In this document: piece by piece, positions 1 through 10,376 of the stretch
How the letters are laid out: every line of letters begins with the position of its first letter
How positions within the stretch are numbered: position 1 is the stretch's first letter
Source of the DNA: Clostridiaceae bacterium
Lineage (GTDB): Bacteria; Bacillota; Clostridia; DSM-8532
Direction of reading: 5' to 3'
DNA length: 35,992 nt
NCBI GenBank assembly: GCA_012728095.1
Contig: JAAYFU010000019.1
Location: 1-35,992 of the forward strand
Translations under genes and position numbers: made by a program
The notes under the pieces: model-generated
Seen by the model: only the letters and a program-made list of their open reading frames with translations
Told to the model about the DNA's origin: nothing
Databases searched by the model: none

Positions 1-1109
1 AGCCATGTGGGAATATGCTTAACTTTATTTATTACTGTTTTTTGGGTTATGGGATCTTTCAAAAACTCAATGGTTACAAGTATACTGTCTTCCCGCAGCC
101 ATTTTTTGTCTTTAGGATCATCAAACCATTCATGCCATTGATTGGACAGAAAATTACCCATGGAGTATATAATGTATTTTGTTTCGCCGTTTACCGTACG
201 GATTTCGGTTGGCTGAACGACATGAGGATGGGAGCCTAAAATAACATCGGCTCCCCATTCAAACAAATCGTTCGAAAGACTGATTTGCTGTTCATTCGGT
301 TTTCTCCAGTACTCATGGCCCCAATGCATCAAAACTACTGTAATATCAACTTTTTCCTCCAGTTCCCTTATTTCTTTTTCCATTCGTTTTTTGTCAAAGA
401 AAGCCAGATGCCTTGCAATCTCTTCGGATGTAAGCAAGGCTTCATTGCCGTTACTGCCGTATGTATAAGCCATAAAACCTATTTTTATGCCGTTTATGTC
501 CTTTATTAAATATCTTGGTTCTTCACCGTCATATGCTCCTATAACGTCAAGGCCCCTTTTCCTGATATTTTCACGGGTCTCCAGCATCCCTTTCACTCTT
601 CTGTCCAATTGATGATTATTGGCGTTGTTAACCAGGTCAAACCCTGCGTATTTGAAAGCGTCAAACAGTTCAGGCGGACAGTTGAAAGATGGGTAACCCG
701 AATAATCATTCCGGTTATTGGTAGCGGCCCCTTCATAACTGACTATGCTGTAATCTGCGCTTTCAATGAAAGGTTTTATCTCTTCAAACATATGTGTAAA
801 ATCATACCTGTCTTCACCAGCAATTTTAGCTGCTTTCTGAAGCGCGGTATGTATGACGCAATCCCCTGCCGCAACTAAAGTCGCTGTAATCGGCGCAGGC
901 GAAGGTTCAGGAGTAGGGGTGGGCGTAATGACAGGATCCGGCGTTGCCGACGGGGAAGCAGGATTTTCTGAAATGCTCGGAGTCGGTGTTATGCCGGATT
1001 GTTGGTTTTCAGATGTTTTGCCGTGATTTATTATAAATATTGCAGCCGTAATAAAAATTGCACATATTATTATCGCAAAAACAGCATATTTCGTTTTTAT
1101 ACCTTTCAA
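1..1109 (-). CDS. CapA-family (PGA_cap) metallophosphatase-like protein, 3' end cut by window edge
   Basis: The - strand reads open from a TTG at 1109 to the left edge (369 codons, no stop). The start is supported by GAGGTG seven bases upstream; no ATG lies close by. The N terminus has one hydrophobic segment (about residues 8-27), then a Pro/Thr/Ser-rich linker (about 40-74), then the CapA fold: AGDCVIH near 81-87, SYEG near 124-127, NNANNH at 161-166, MHWGHEYW, and GSHPHVVQ further on. These His/Asp/Asn/Glu blocks are the calcineurin-like metal-binding motifs of the family that includes poly-gamma-glutamate capsule protein CapA. The protein is probably anchored outside the membrane. Its substrate is not known; no capB/capC neighbours are visible. 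The C terminus lies outside the window. Confidence 0.85.
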   Translation of the reverse strand, partial: MKGIKTKYAVFAIIICAIFITAAIFIINHGKTSENQQSGITPTPSISENPASPSATPDPVITPTPTPEPSPAPITATLVAAGDCVIHTALQKAAKIAGEDRYDFTHMFEEIKPFIESADYSIVSYEGAATNNRNDYSGYPSFNCPPELFDAFKYAGFDLVNNANNHQLDRRVKGMLETRENIRKRGLDVIGAYDGEEPRYLIKDINGIKIGFMAYTYGSNGNEALLTSEEIARHLAFFDKKRMEKEIRELEEKVDITVVLMHWGHEYWRKPNEQQISLSNDLFEWGADVILGSHPHVVQPTEIRTVNGETKYIIYSMGNFLSNQWHEWFDDPKDKKWLREDSILVTIEFLKDPITQKTVINKVKHIPTW

Positions 1110-1354
1110 GAAAAAACACCTCAACAATATTTTTAATTTATTTTATCATTTATTGAAGGAAAATAATATCCAGATTATAAATCCGTTTCTGATAAAGATG
1201 AAGATAACAGGATATTTTATTAACAAACAGCGATTTCATCAGGAAAACAGGTATCAGAAAAATTATAATTGGTTGGGTAATAGAAACATGTTAATTCTTG
1301 TCGTAAAATACTGTAAAATAATAAGCAAGACATATTTAAAAGCAGGGAGATAAA

Positions 1355-2662
1355 ATGAGAGACTATATAAACGTAATAGGTGCAGGGCTTGCCGGATGTG
1401 AGGCGGCATGGCAAATTGCCAACAGGGGTATTAAGGTTAGACTGTATGAGATGAAACCTTATAAAAAAACGCCTGCCCATCATAGCGATACATTTGCCGA
1501 ACTGGTGTGCAGCAATTCTCTCAAATCAGATATGCTTGATAACGCTTCAGGTCTCCTGAAAGAAGAACTCAGAAAACTAGGTTCGCTAATCATGGAGTGC
1601 GCTGACAAAACCCGGGTACCCGCAGGAGGCGCATTGGCCGTAGACAGGGATGATTTTTCCCGGGCTGTAACCGAAAGAATACTAAAACATCCTAATATAG
1701 AGGTATATAATGAAGAAGTTACATCATTATGTAATGATGTTATTACTATTGTTGCCACAGGGCCGCTTACATCAGATGCATTGGCCCAACATATATCAGA
1801 AATCATTGGTGTTGGCAGCCTTTACTTTTTTGATGCTGCGGCACCGATTGTGCGTCTTGAGAGTATCAATATGGATATAGCTTTTAAGGCTTCAAGATAC
1901 AATAAAGGAGATGCGGATTATATCAACTGTCCTATGAATCGCGAACAGTATCTGGCATTTTATGAAGCCTTAATCAATGCAGAAACCGTTCCCCTTAAAG
2001 AATTTGAGGATATTAAGGTATTCGAGGGCTGTATGCCCATAGAAACTATGGCGAAAAGAGGAGTGGATACAATCCGGTTTGGTCCGTTAAAACCTGTTGG
2101 CTTAAATGATCCCAGGACAGGAAAAGAGTATTACGCCGTCGTGCAGTTAAGGCAGGATAATAAGGCTGCCACTCTATACAATATGGTCGGATTCCAGACC
2201 AATCTTAAATGGGGAGAACAAAAACGGGTGTTTTCCATGATACCGGGTTTGGAAAATGCTGAATTTGAACGTTATGGAGTGATGCACAGAAATACTTTCA
2301 TAAATTCACCCCTGTTACTGGACAGCGCATACAGGTTTAAAAAGAGGCCAATGCTTTTCTTTGCCGGTCAGATGACCGGGGTTGAAGGATATATTGAATC
2401 GACGTCTTCAGGTCTTGTTGCCGGAATTAATGCAGCAAGACAGTTTAAGAACCAGGGAGATTTGATTTTCCCAGGCAATACCGCCATCGGAGCTCTGGCC
2501 CGATACATTTCAAATCCGTCGGTTGATAAATTTCAGCCTATGAATATTAATTTCGGAATTATTGAACCGCTGAATGAAAAGATAAGGAACAAGAAGGAAA
2601 GGTACATCAGGATCTCAAAAAGAGCCCTTGAAGAAATCGAGAATATTAAAAAAGATTTATAA
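1355..2662 (+). CDS. trmFO: FADH2/folate-dependent tRNA (uracil-54-C5)-methyltransferase
   Basis: TrmFO makes ribothymidine at position 54 of tRNA using methylene-tetrahydrofolate and FADH2 in the cytosol, the route typical of Firmicutes. The 435-residue length fits the family. The FAD-binding [10 protein letters not shown] motif is at residues 9-18, followed by the family-specific stretch with CSNSLKSD (about 52-59), and [11 protein letters not shown] and [10 protein letters not shown] near the C-terminal FAD contacts. GGGAG sits about six bases before the ATG. It stands alone here, without the topA or xerC neighbours often seen in Bacillus. The identification is secure. Confidence 0.95.
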   Translation: MRDYINVIGAGLAGCEAAWQIANRGIKVRLYEMKPYKKTPAHHSDTFAELVCSNSLKSDMLDNASGLLKEELRKLGSLIMECADKTRVPAGGALAVDRDDFSRAVTERILKHPNIEVYNEEVTSLCNDVITIVATGPLTSDALAQHISEIIGVGSLYFFDAAAPIVRLESINMDIAFKASRYNKGDADYINCPMNREQYLAFYEALINAETVPLKEFEDIKVFEGCMPIETMAKRGVDTIRFGPLKPVGLNDPRTGKEYYAVVQLRQDNKAATLYNMVGFQTNLKWGEQKRVFSMIPGLENAEFERYGVMHRNTFINSPLLLDSAYRFKKRPMLFFAGQMTGVEGYIESTSSGLVAGINAARQFKNQGDLIFPGNTAIGALARYISNPSVDKFQPMNINFGIIEPLNEKIRNKKERYIRISKRALEEIENIKKDL

Positions 2663-2792
2663 GCAGAATTATTACAATAGAATATAGAATAGAAAATTTT
2701 AACTTGAGAAATCAGACTAAACTGCCCTAAAAAAAACCATACTTATTGTATACGCTTTTTTCTACCTTATTTTATCGGAGAGGGCAGATAAG

Positions 2793-4097
2793 ATGCTATA
2801 CAATAAAGGCTTCGGGAATAAGTTGGTCCTAAGTTTGGTTTTACTTGTTCTGATTTCTTCCTTTTCAGCATGCAATAAAGAAAAACAGCATATCAACGAA
2901 GAAATTTACAGGATACCTGTAATGGTTAAGCCTGTTCAGATAGGAAGCCTTGAAAATACTACCGAATATACCGGAATACTAAAACCAAAGAAAATAGTCT
3001 ATGTAGCGTCTCCAATACCGGGACGGGTTACGAAAGCAAACTATGAAGTAGGCGACAGAGTAAAAAAAGGGTCAATACTTTTTAGCATCGACAGTAAAGA
3101 AATTGAAGCAAATATAATGTTACTGGAAGAACAGCTCAAGATAGCCGAAATCAATATCGCTCTCGCCGAAGCCAAATTAGCATCTGCAATGAGAAGCGGT
3201 TATGAAAGCCGGAAACTTCAGCTGAAATCGGCTCTCACAAGCGCTGAACATAATTTTGAGGCGGCAAAAAAAGCCTTTGACACTGCAACTGTTCTGCATG
3301 AAAAGAAAGCCATAGACAGTATCAAATACTATGAAATTAAGAATCAGTTTGAACAGGCGAAAAACGCGTTGAAAACGGCTGATTCTTCCTACCAGTTATA
3401 CATTGACCAATTATCAGAAGAAGAAAAAAATTTGTCAAACCAGCAGCTTAAACAGGCCCGGGCATCTTTCAACGCGATTAATATTCAGCTTGAAACGGCT
3501 AAACAACAACTGGAAAATACAAATATAAAATCTCCAATTGACGGAATGGTTGTTTCAAAGGATATTTTTGAGGGAGCCCTAATTTCCAATACAATGACAC
3601 CTTATATTATCAGCGACACTGATACTTTACAGGCAGTTATCCCGGTGACAGAGCAGGTAGTTAATAAAATTCAGGAAGGCAGCGAATTAAAAATTGAGAT
3701 ACCGGCTGTCGGGAAAAGTACGTTTACCGGAAAAATTGTTTCGGTCAGCCCCGTAATTGATGCCGAAACATTTTCTTACAATGTCTTAATAGACATACCC
3801 AACAAAAATAATTTAATAAAGCCCGGAATGACTGTAAAAGTCAACATAACGGCGGAAAAAAAGGAAAATATAATCATCGTGCCTGTAAACTCGATTCTCA
3901 CCGAAGACAATGGGAAGTATGTATTTACAATCGAGAATGACAAAGCTGTCAAAAGATTCGTTGATACCGGTATAAGCAATAATGACATGGTTGAAATAAC
4001 AAAAGGTCTCGAGAAAGATCAGCTGCTTGTTGTTAAAGGGCATCATTTTCTTAATCATAACGATCCTGTAATTGTATTACAGGAGGATACAAAATGA
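2793..4097 (+). CDS. Lipoprotein membrane-fusion (HlyD/RND periplasmic adaptor-type) subunit
   Basis: This is the adaptor partner of the RND pump that follows. Residues 9-27 form a lipoprotein signal ending in FSAC, so Cys27 should be lipidated. A biotinyl-lipoyl-like half motif (about 70-105, including GRVTKANYEVGDRVKKG) is followed by a long coiled coil (about 105-245), the second lipoyl half with SPIDGMVVSKDIFEG, and a beta-barrel/membrane-proximal region with GMTVKVNI. GGAGAGGG precedes the ATG at good distance. The stop overlaps the next start as ATGA, so the two are probably translationally coupled. In a Gram-positive cell the protein would sit on the outer face of the membrane. Substrate is unknown. 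Confidence 0.9.
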   Translation: MLYNKGFGNKLVLSLVLLVLISSFSACNKEKQHINEEIYRIPVMVKPVQIGSLENTTEYTGILKPKKIVYVASPIPGRVTKANYEVGDRVKKGSILFSIDSKEIEANIMLLEEQLKIAEINIALAEAKLASAMRSGYESRKLQLKSALTSAEHNFEAAKKAFDTATVLHEKKAIDSIKYYEIKNQFEQAKNALKTADSSYQLYIDQLSEEEKNLSNQQLKQARASFNAINIQLETAKQQLENTNIKSPIDGMVVSKDIFEGALISNTMTPYIISDTDTLQAVIPVTEQVVNKIQEGSELKIEIPAVGKSTFTGKIVSVSPVIDAETFSYNVLIDIPNKNNLIKPGMTVKVNITAEKKENIIIVPVNSILTEDNGKYVFTIENDKAVKRFVDTGISNNDMVEITKGLEKDQLLVVKGHHFLNHNDPVIVLQEDTK

Positions 4098-7000
4098 GTT
4101 TGCCAGGTGTCGCCATACGACGTCCAATTGCCGTTATCATGATAATTCTTACCATTGGCCTGATTGGAGTTGTTTCGCTTTCCAGGCTAAAGTTCGATTT
4201 ACTCCCGGATTTAAACGTACCGGTAGCTGTCGTAACCGCAAGATTAGAAGGCGCAGGTCCAAAGGAAATAGAAAGGCTCATCACAAAACCGTTTGAAGAG
4301 GCATTGACAACAGTATCGGAGTTAAAATCCATCGAAACCGTTTCCACCAGTGAGTATTGCCTGTGCATACTCTATTTTAATGATAATACAGATATGGACT
4401 TCGCCGCCTTGGAAATGCGTGAAAAGATTGATTTGGCAAGGGCTTACCTGCCCCAGGGTGTAAAAGACATAATGGTTATGCGCATAGATCCCAACAACTT
4501 CAAATCTACATTTGAAATAGGCATAACTTCTGAAACGATGGAAATAGAGAATCTCACGCGAATTGTTGAGGACCAGATAATAAACAGACTGGAAAGGATC
4601 AGCGGTGTAGCGTCAGTCAAACTTTCGGGAGGAATAGTTTCAGAAATTCGCATAGAACTCATTCCTGAGTCGCTTAATCTTTACGGATTAAATGCAAACA
4701 CGGTTTCCCAGTACATTATGACAGAAAATCTCAATATACCTGCAGGAAGTATTGACACTGCAGGAATGACCATATATCTAAAAACTTCAGGTCAGTTCAA
4801 AAGTCTGGAGGAACTGAAAAACCTCAGTATTCCCGTCAAACCAGGCACAATTGTATTTTTAAGGGACATAGCAAATGTCAACATTACCCAGAAGGAAAAA
4901 ACAAGCGAAAGCTATATAAACGGCGTTCCGGCCTTAAATATTTCGGTGCAGAAGCAGAGTAACGCAAACACTGTTTTGGTTTGCAGAGAAATACAAAAGG
5001 AAATAAGAAATCTCAGCAAAACTTATAGTGAGATTGATTTCAAAATTATTTATGACAGCTCTACCTATATTGACCAGGCAATAAATACCGTGACCGAATC
5101 GGCATTTCTGGGCGGTCTTCTTGCTGTATTGGTGCTTTATTTGTTTTTGAAAAGTATAAAGGCAACGCTGATAATAGCTGTATCAATGCCGGTTTCAATA
5201 GTTACATCCTTTGTATTGATGTATTTTTTTAGGATCAGTCTTAATCTCATTTCCTTTGCCGGGTTCGCCCTGGGAGTAGGCATGATGGTTGACAGTTCCA
5301 TTGTGGTCCTGGAAAATATATGCAGGTACCGTAACGAGAGTATGGAATTGATACAGGCTGCCGAATCGGGAACAAAAGAAGTTATGCTGTCTATAACCGC
5401 ATCCACTTTGACAACCGTTATTGTATTTGTCCCCATCATTTTTGTTGAAGGTATGGCAGGTAAAGTGTTTAAGGAAATGGGACTTATAATTGCCTTTTCC
5501 CTTATGGTGTCATTACTTGTGGCAATAACGTTTCTTCCCATGATGGCATCAAGGATTCTCGGTATAAAGTTCGACAAGAAGAAGACAAAGGGTAAAAAAA
5601 AGAAAATAGAGGCATATATCGAAAAGTTTTTTGTTCTTTGGGATTCTTTCTATAAAGTTATTGTGCAAAAGTATGAGAATTTATTGAGAACTTTCCTGGA
5701 AAGGCGAAGGATTGTAACCGGTATTGCTGCTGTCTTGCTGGTATTGTCATTGATTACGATTCCCGTCATAGGGTTTGAATACTTTCCTTTAATGGATGAA
5801 GGAATGGTTTTGGTTGAAGTCCTTCTGCCGAAAGGAAGCTCTTTGTCGGAAACCAATGAAATGGCTTTTAAGGTCCAGGACCGTATTAAGGAAATACCTG
5901 AAGTTCAAAGTATAAGCATGACAATCGGCAATTCCGGATATGTGCTGGACAGATCCACTACCGAGAAGGCCGTCATATCGGTTGATATCGGAAGCATTGA
6001 AGAACGTGAAAGGACAATCAGACAAATATCGGAAGAGATAAGAAATAAGCTTAAAGATATTGCGGGCGCAAAAATAAAGGTAAATGAAGAAAGTCGTGTA
6101 ATGGGATTTTCCATAGGATACAGCGCGGTTGATATTAGGGTTTCCGGAGAGGATTATGATACTTTAAAAAAGATTTCTTCGGACTTAATGGCAATATTAA
6201 GAAACATTAAAGGTATCGATATGCCGGAGAGTTCTGCAGATGAAGAAATAGAGGAGGCTGTAATAAAAATTGACAGGGAAAAGGCTTTTTTATATGGCCT
6301 TACACCCGCCCTGATTGGCCAGGCTGTTCGAATAGGGGTTAACGGGATCACCGCGACAAGGTATGAATACAGGGGCTCAGATATAGATGTGATGGTATGT
6401 ATGCTTGGAAATAAACCCGGAAATCTTAAAGATATAGAGAATATCATGGTTCAAAGTCCATTAGGAATCAGCGTTCCGTTAATGGAGATAGCTGAGATTG
6501 AGCTGGAAAGGTCAATACCGAATATTATCAGAAACGACCAGAAAAAAACGGTTTCAATTACAGCCAATTTAAAGGGCAGGCCTATTAATAAAGTAACCGC
6601 TGATATTGACAAAGCATTCTCAGGATACGATTTTCCTTCAGGGTACTCCTATTCATATGCCGGACAGCAAAAAGATTTTATAGATTCTTTTGATGCGCTT
6701 TTAGATGCGCTGATATTATCTATTATTATTGTATATATGCTCATGGCGGCTCAATTTGAATCATTCCTTCACCCTTTTACCATACTGTTAACCGTTCCCT
6801 TAGCCCTTACCGGAGGCTTGCTGGCTTTGCTGATAACAGGCAATACATTAAGCGTACCGGCTTTTATAGGTATTATCATACTGGTGGGCATAGTAGTGGA
6901 TAATGCTATTGTTCTTATTGACAGTATAAACAAATTCCGGAGAGAGGGCATGTTGACGAAAGATGCTATTATCAAATCAGGCTCACTCAGATTGCGGCCC

Positions 7001-7219
7001 ATTCTGATGACAACTCTTACCACAATTCTCGGTATGTTGCCCATGGCTATATCCAGGAAGGAAGGCAGTGAGATCCAGATACCGCTTGCCATTGTAATTA
7101 TAGGAGGTCTGACAGTTTCAACTCTGATTACCCTGATTGTAATACCGTCATTTTATATGGTCTTTGAAAATGCGCTGAATAGAATAAGGAGGAGGCGCTC
7201 CCTTATGCATTTAAATTAA
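4094..7219 (+). CDS. RND (HAE1-type) efflux permease, SwrC/AcrB-like
   Basis: A 1041-residue inner-membrane exporter with the duplicated RND layout: a first helix near residues 8-28, a large external loop, a helix cluster about 335-500, a second single helix about 540-560, a second loop, and a final cluster about 860-1025. Family motifs include GVGMMVDSSIVVLENI (about 392-407) and GIVVDNAIVLID (about 932-943). The helix-4 Asp of the proton relay (VDSS) is kept, but the neighbouring residue is Ser instead of the second Asp of AcrB, and the AcrB helix-10 Lys position reads Asp. To my knowledge Gram-positive RND pumps commonly differ here. Relatives such as SwrC export surfactin-like or drug molecules. 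No local regulator is present. Confidence 0.92.
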   Translation: MSLPGVAIRRPIAVIMIILTIGLIGVVSLSRLKFDLLPDLNVPVAVVTARLEGAGPKEIERLITKPFEEALTTVSELKSIETVSTSEYCLCILYFNDNTDMDFAALEMREKIDLARAYLPQGVKDIMVMRIDPNNFKSTFEIGITSETMEIENLTRIVEDQIINRLERISGVASVKLSGGIVSEIRIELIPESLNLYGLNANTVSQYIMTENLNIPAGSIDTAGMTIYLKTSGQFKSLEELKNLSIPVKPGTIVFLRDIANVNITQKEKTSESYINGVPALNISVQKQSNANTVLVCREIQKEIRNLSKTYSEIDFKIIYDSSTYIDQAINTVTESAFLGGLLAVLVLYLFLKSIKATLIIAVSMPVSIVTSFVLMYFFRISLNLISFAGFALGVGMMVDSSIVVLENICRYRNESMELIQAAESGTKEVMLSITASTLTTVIVFVPIIFVEGMAGKVFKEMGLIIAFSLMVSLLVAITFLPMMASRILGIKFDKKKTKGKKKKIEAYIEKFFVLWDSFYKVIVQKYENLLRTFLERRRIVTGIAAVLLVLSLITIPVIGFEYFPLMDEGMVLVEVLLPKGSSLSETNEMAFKVQDRIKEIPEVQSISMTIGNSGYVLDRSTTEKAVISVDIGSIEERERTIRQISEEIRNKLKDIAGAKIKVNEESRVMGFSIGYSAVDIRVSGEDYDTLKKISSDLMAILRNIKGIDMPESSADEEIEEAVIKIDREKAFLYGLTPALIGQAVRIGVNGITATRYEYRGSDIDVMVCMLGNKPGNLKDIENIMVQSPLGISVPLMEIAEIELERSIPNIIRNDQKKTVSITANLKGRPINKVTADIDKAFSGYDFPSGYSYSYAGQQKDFIDSFDALLDALILSIIIVYMLMAAQFESFLHPFTILLTVPLALTGGLLALLITGNTLSVPAFIGIIILVGIVVDNAIVLIDSINKFRREGMLTKDAIIKSGSLRLRPILMTTLTTILGMLPMAISRKEGSEIQIPLAIVIIGGLTVSTLITLIVIPSFYMVFENALNRIRRRRSLMHLN

Positions 7220-7265
7220 AACGGCATTATACCGCTGATCCATCCATATCATCCTGAATAGATAT

Positions 7266-7294
7266 TTGACACATTTAACTATAACAAGTAGAAT
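7266..7294 (+). promoter_or_regulatory. Sigma-A-type promoter for typA-mltG
   Basis: TTGACA at 7266-7271 and TAGAAT at 7289-7294 are separated by 17 bases. This is a near-consensus promoter about 30 bases before the typA ribosome binding site, and it separates typA from the RND operon. Confidence 0.75.
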
Positions 7295-7327
7295 AATTCA
7301 GTACATTAGATAGAAACAGCAGGTGAT

Positions 7328-9157
7328 ATGGTGATTAAAGTAAGGGATGAACTTAGAAACGTAGCAATAATAGCACATGTTGATCACGGGAAAACCACTT
7401 TAGTCGATGCAATGTTAAAAGAAAGCGGAGTTTTCAGAAGCAATGAAAAAGTTGTAGAAAGGGTTATGGATTCCAATGACCTTGAACGTGAAAAAGGCAT
7501 TACTATAATGTCCAAAAACACGGCCATAATTCATAAAGGTACCAGGATTAATATTGTGGATACTCCGGGTCATGCGGATTTTGGGGGTGAGGTTGAAAGA
7601 ATACTTAAAATGGTAGACGGCGTACTTCTCCTTGTGGACGCATACGAAGGAGCGATGCCGCAAACCCGTTTTGTCCTGAGAAAAGCGCTTGGCCTGCATC
7701 TTAAACCTGTAGTCGTCATAAACAAGATTGACAGAAAAGATGCAAGGCCTGCGGAAGTAATAGAGCAAATACTGGATTTGTTTATTGAACTGGGGGCTGA
7801 CGAGGATTTGCTGGATTTCCCCGTTGTATATACATCTGCAAAGAATCATATCGCCAAATATAATTTACAGGATGAATCGGATAATCTGGAACCATTGTTT
7901 GAAACAATAAAGAAAAATATTCCCGCGCCTAAAGGCGACAGCGAGGCACCACTACAACTTCTGGTTTCAAGTATCGATTACGATGAATATATAGGCAGGA
8001 TTGCAATTGGTCGTATCGAAAGAGGAACTATCAGAAAAGATCAGCAGGCGGTTATTTGTAAAAAGGACGGTAGCCTTCAGCAGGTAAAAATTTCTTCCCT
8101 CCAAAACTTTCAAGGGTTAAAAAGGACAGATATAGACTCGGCTACCATAGGAGAAATTGTTGCAGTTTCAGGAATATCTGATATAACAATAGGTGAGACC
8201 ATATGTGAAAAAGATTATCCGGACCCTATACCTTTTGTTGATATAGATGAGCCTACAATCTCCATGTACTTCCTGGTGAATAACAGTCCATTTGCCGGGA
8301 AAGAAGGCACTTATGTAACTTCCCGCCATCTACGCAACAGGCTGTTTCGCGAAGTGGAAACAAATGTCAGCATGAGAGTTGAGGAAACAGACTCGCCGGA
8401 CGCTTTTAAAGTATCAGGCCGGGGCGAACTCCATTTGTCAATTCTAATTGAGACGATGAGAAGAGAAGGCTATGAATTTCAGGTATCAAAACCTGAGGTT
8501 ATCACTATCGAAAAAAACGGAATAATATATGAACCTATAGAGTATTTGGTAATAGATGTTCCTGAAGAATATTTAGGAAATGTTATGGAAAAACTTGGCC
8601 AGAGAAAGGCAGAACTTGTTAATATGCACAGTCCGTCCCAGGGTTATGTCCGGCTGGATTACAAAATACCTGCCAGAAGTCTTATCGGATATCGTTCGGA
8701 GTTTTTGACTGACACCCGGGGAAATGGTATAATGAATCATGTTTTCCATGGTTATGAGCCTTTTAAGGGTGAAATAAAAAAACGTAACCGAGGTGTACTG
8801 GTGGCATGGGAAACAGGTGAATCGGTTACCTACGGTTTATATAACGCCCAGGATAGAGGAAGCCTGTTTATAGGGCCGGGTGTTCAGGTTTATGAAGGTA
8901 TGATAGTGGGCATATGTTCACGAAATGAAGACATTGTTGTCAATGTTTGCAAGAAAAAACACGTTACAAATATGCGGGCTTCGGGTTCGGACGAAGCCTT
9001 GAGACTGGTTCCTCCTATTAATATGAGCCTTGAACAATGCCTTGAATTTATTGACGATGATGAATTGATTGAGATAACCCCTACATCCATTCGTTTGAGA
9101 AAAAAGATTCTCAACACTGAGCAGAGAGCTAAGGTGAGGAATAATGCAAAAAAGTAA
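7328..9157 (+). CDS. typA: Translational GTPase TypA/BipA
   Basis: TypA is a ribosome-associated GTPase of the EF-G family that aids 50S assembly and stress or cold growth. The 609-residue length is typical. G motifs: AHVDHGKT (G1, about 16-23), switch I EREKGITI with the conserved Thr, DTPGHADF (G3), NKID (G4) and TSAK (G5). EF-Tu domain 2, EF-G-like domains III and V, and the TypA-specific C terminus with RNRGVLV and GSLFIGPG follow. AGGTG lies only two bases before ATG 7328, so the GTG at 7331 (MIKVRDEL) is an equally likely true start. A strong promoter precedes it and mltG overlaps its end by 14 bases. Confidence 0.95.
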   Translation: MVIKVRDELRNVAIIAHVDHGKTTLVDAMLKESGVFRSNEKVVERVMDSNDLEREKGITIMSKNTAIIHKGTRINIVDTPGHADFGGEVERILKMVDGVLLLVDAYEGAMPQTRFVLRKALGLHLKPVVVINKIDRKDARPAEVIEQILDLFIELGADEDLLDFPVVYTSAKNHIAKYNLQDESDNLEPLFETIKKNIPAPKGDSEAPLQLLVSSIDYDEYIGRIAIGRIERGTIRKDQQAVICKKDGSLQQVKISSLQNFQGLKRTDIDSATIGEIVAVSGISDITIGETICEKDYPDPIPFVDIDEPTISMYFLVNNSPFAGKEGTYVTSRHLRNRLFREVETNVSMRVEETDSPDAFKVSGRGELHLSILIETMRREGYEFQVSKPEVITIEKNGIIYEPIEYLVIDVPEEYLGNVMEKLGQRKAELVNMHSPSQGYVRLDYKIPARSLIGYRSEFLTDTRGNGIMNHVFHGYEPFKGEIKKRNRGVLVAWETGESVTYGLYNAQDRGSLFIGPGVQVYEGMIVGICSRNEDIVVNVCKKKHVTNMRASGSDEALRLVPPINMSLEQCLEFIDDDELIEITPTSIRLRKKILNTEQRAKVRNNAKK

Positions 9158-10304
9158 CACCTTAATAAAAAATGGAGAAAAAGACAGTTTAAAGACTATT
9201 AAACCAAAAAAAAAGAGAAGGCCAAAAAAGAAACGTTATCTGTTTTTGAAGTTTCTGATTCTGGTTCTTGTTTGTGTCATTGTATTCATGACATGCGCTC
9301 TTTACGGATACCGTTTTATAATGGAAGGCACGGCCCAGGCTGCAGTTCCATTGACCGAAGAAAACGGCATAGTATTCAAAATACCTTCCGGTGCCAGGAC
9401 CGTAAATATTGCCGAGGAACTTAAAAAGCAAGGTTTTATCGAAGATACAAGGATATATCGGATTTTATCCAAAATCCTTGGGTTTGATAATGCATATAAG
9501 GCAGGAAGGTACATTATATCCAAGGACATGAATTACTATGCCCTGATGGTAAGACTTACCGGAGAGCCGCTGAAAAACCCTACCCAGGATATCATGATAC
9601 CGGAAGGTAAAACCGTACTTGAAACAGCCAGAATATTGGCTGCCCAAGGATATATCGATGAAGGCAAGTTCTTAAAAATTGCCGAAAGAGAAAACAGCGT
9701 GTTTGATTTTCTTAAAGACGTTAAAGCAACTTCCAGCAGAAAATATCCTCTTGAAGGTTACTTATACCCCGATACCTACAAAATGGATGAAGGATGGACT
9801 GAAGAAGATCTTATTGAACGTATGCTGAACGAATTTGACAGGGTATTTACCGATGAGTATAGAAAGAGAGCCGAAGAATTGGGTATGGCAATAGACGAGG
9901 TTGTTACCCTGGCATCTCTGATTGAGATGGAGGCAAAATATCCTGCGGATTTTAAGAAAATATCCAGCGTGTTCCATAACCGTTTAAACAGCGAAAATCT
10001 GCGGCTTTTACAGTCGGATGCGACCGTTCAGTACGCCAGAATATATGAGGGGCTTGGAAGAACAAGCGCGGTATTATACAAGGACCTGGAAATAGATCAT
10101 CCTTATAATACCTATATTCATGAAGGATTGCCGCCGGGACCCATATGCTCTCCAAGAATTGACGCTATTGAAGCCGCCTTGTACCCCGAGAAAACCAACT
10201 ACTATTATTTCTTTGCTGCGCCTGACGGTACAAATATTTACAATGAAACGCTTGAAGGCCATATCAGAGACCAGCAGAAATACGGTGTAAGCGGATATAA
10301 TTAA
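9144..10304 (+). CDS. mltG: Endolytic transglycosylase MltG (YceG-like)
   Basis: MltG cuts nascent peptidoglycan glycan strands at the membrane. A lysine-rich cytosolic N terminus (20-31) leads into one membrane helix (about 33-55), a LysM-like subdomain, and the YceG domain. Glu261 in SLIEMEA matches the catalytic Glu of E. coli MltG; the substrate-channel signatures LQSDATVQY, PYNTY and GLPPGPI follow. AAGGTGAGG is well spaced before ATG 9144, inside the end of typA. Two genes later come trmR and a U32 peptidase, the same order as the yrrL-yrrM-yrrN/O cluster of Bacillus. A terminator follows directly. Confidence 0.94.
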   Translation: MQKSNTLIKNGEKDSLKTIKPKKKRRPKKKRYLFLKFLILVLVCVIVFMTCALYGYRFIMEGTAQAAVPLTEENGIVFKIPSGARTVNIAEELKKQGFIEDTRIYRILSKILGFDNAYKAGRYIISKDMNYYALMVRLTGEPLKNPTQDIMIPEGKTVLETARILAAQGYIDEGKFLKIAERENSVFDFLKDVKATSSRKYPLEGYLYPDTYKMDEGWTEEDLIERMLNEFDRVFTDEYRKRAEELGMAIDEVVTLASLIEMEAKYPADFKKISSVFHNRLNSENLRLLQSDATVQYARIYEGLGRTSAVLYKDLEIDHPYNTYIHEGLPPGPICSPRIDAIEAALYPEKTNYYYFFAAPDGTNIYNETLEGHIRDQQKYGVSGYN

Positions 10305-10311
10305 TGCTATG

Positions 10312-10334
10312 AGGCGGCTTTTTTAGCCGCTTTT
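10312..10334 (+). terminator. Rho-independent terminator after mltG
   Basis: GCGGCT (10314-10319) pairs with AGCCGC (10325-10330) around a loop of five T, with further weak pairs outside and TTTT after. It closes the typA-mltG unit, so trmR may have its own weak promoter or rely on read-through. Confidence 0.8.
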
Positions 10335-10376
10335 GTGTCATAAGAATTATATAAAGGTTTCCTGAAAGAGTTTATT

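Noticed and set aside
2678..2707. Three TAG triplets and one GAG upstream of the efflux genes, as a possible TRAP binding site
   Set aside because: Known targets have many more triplets at regular 2-3 base spacing; here only three are close, with spacings of four and two.
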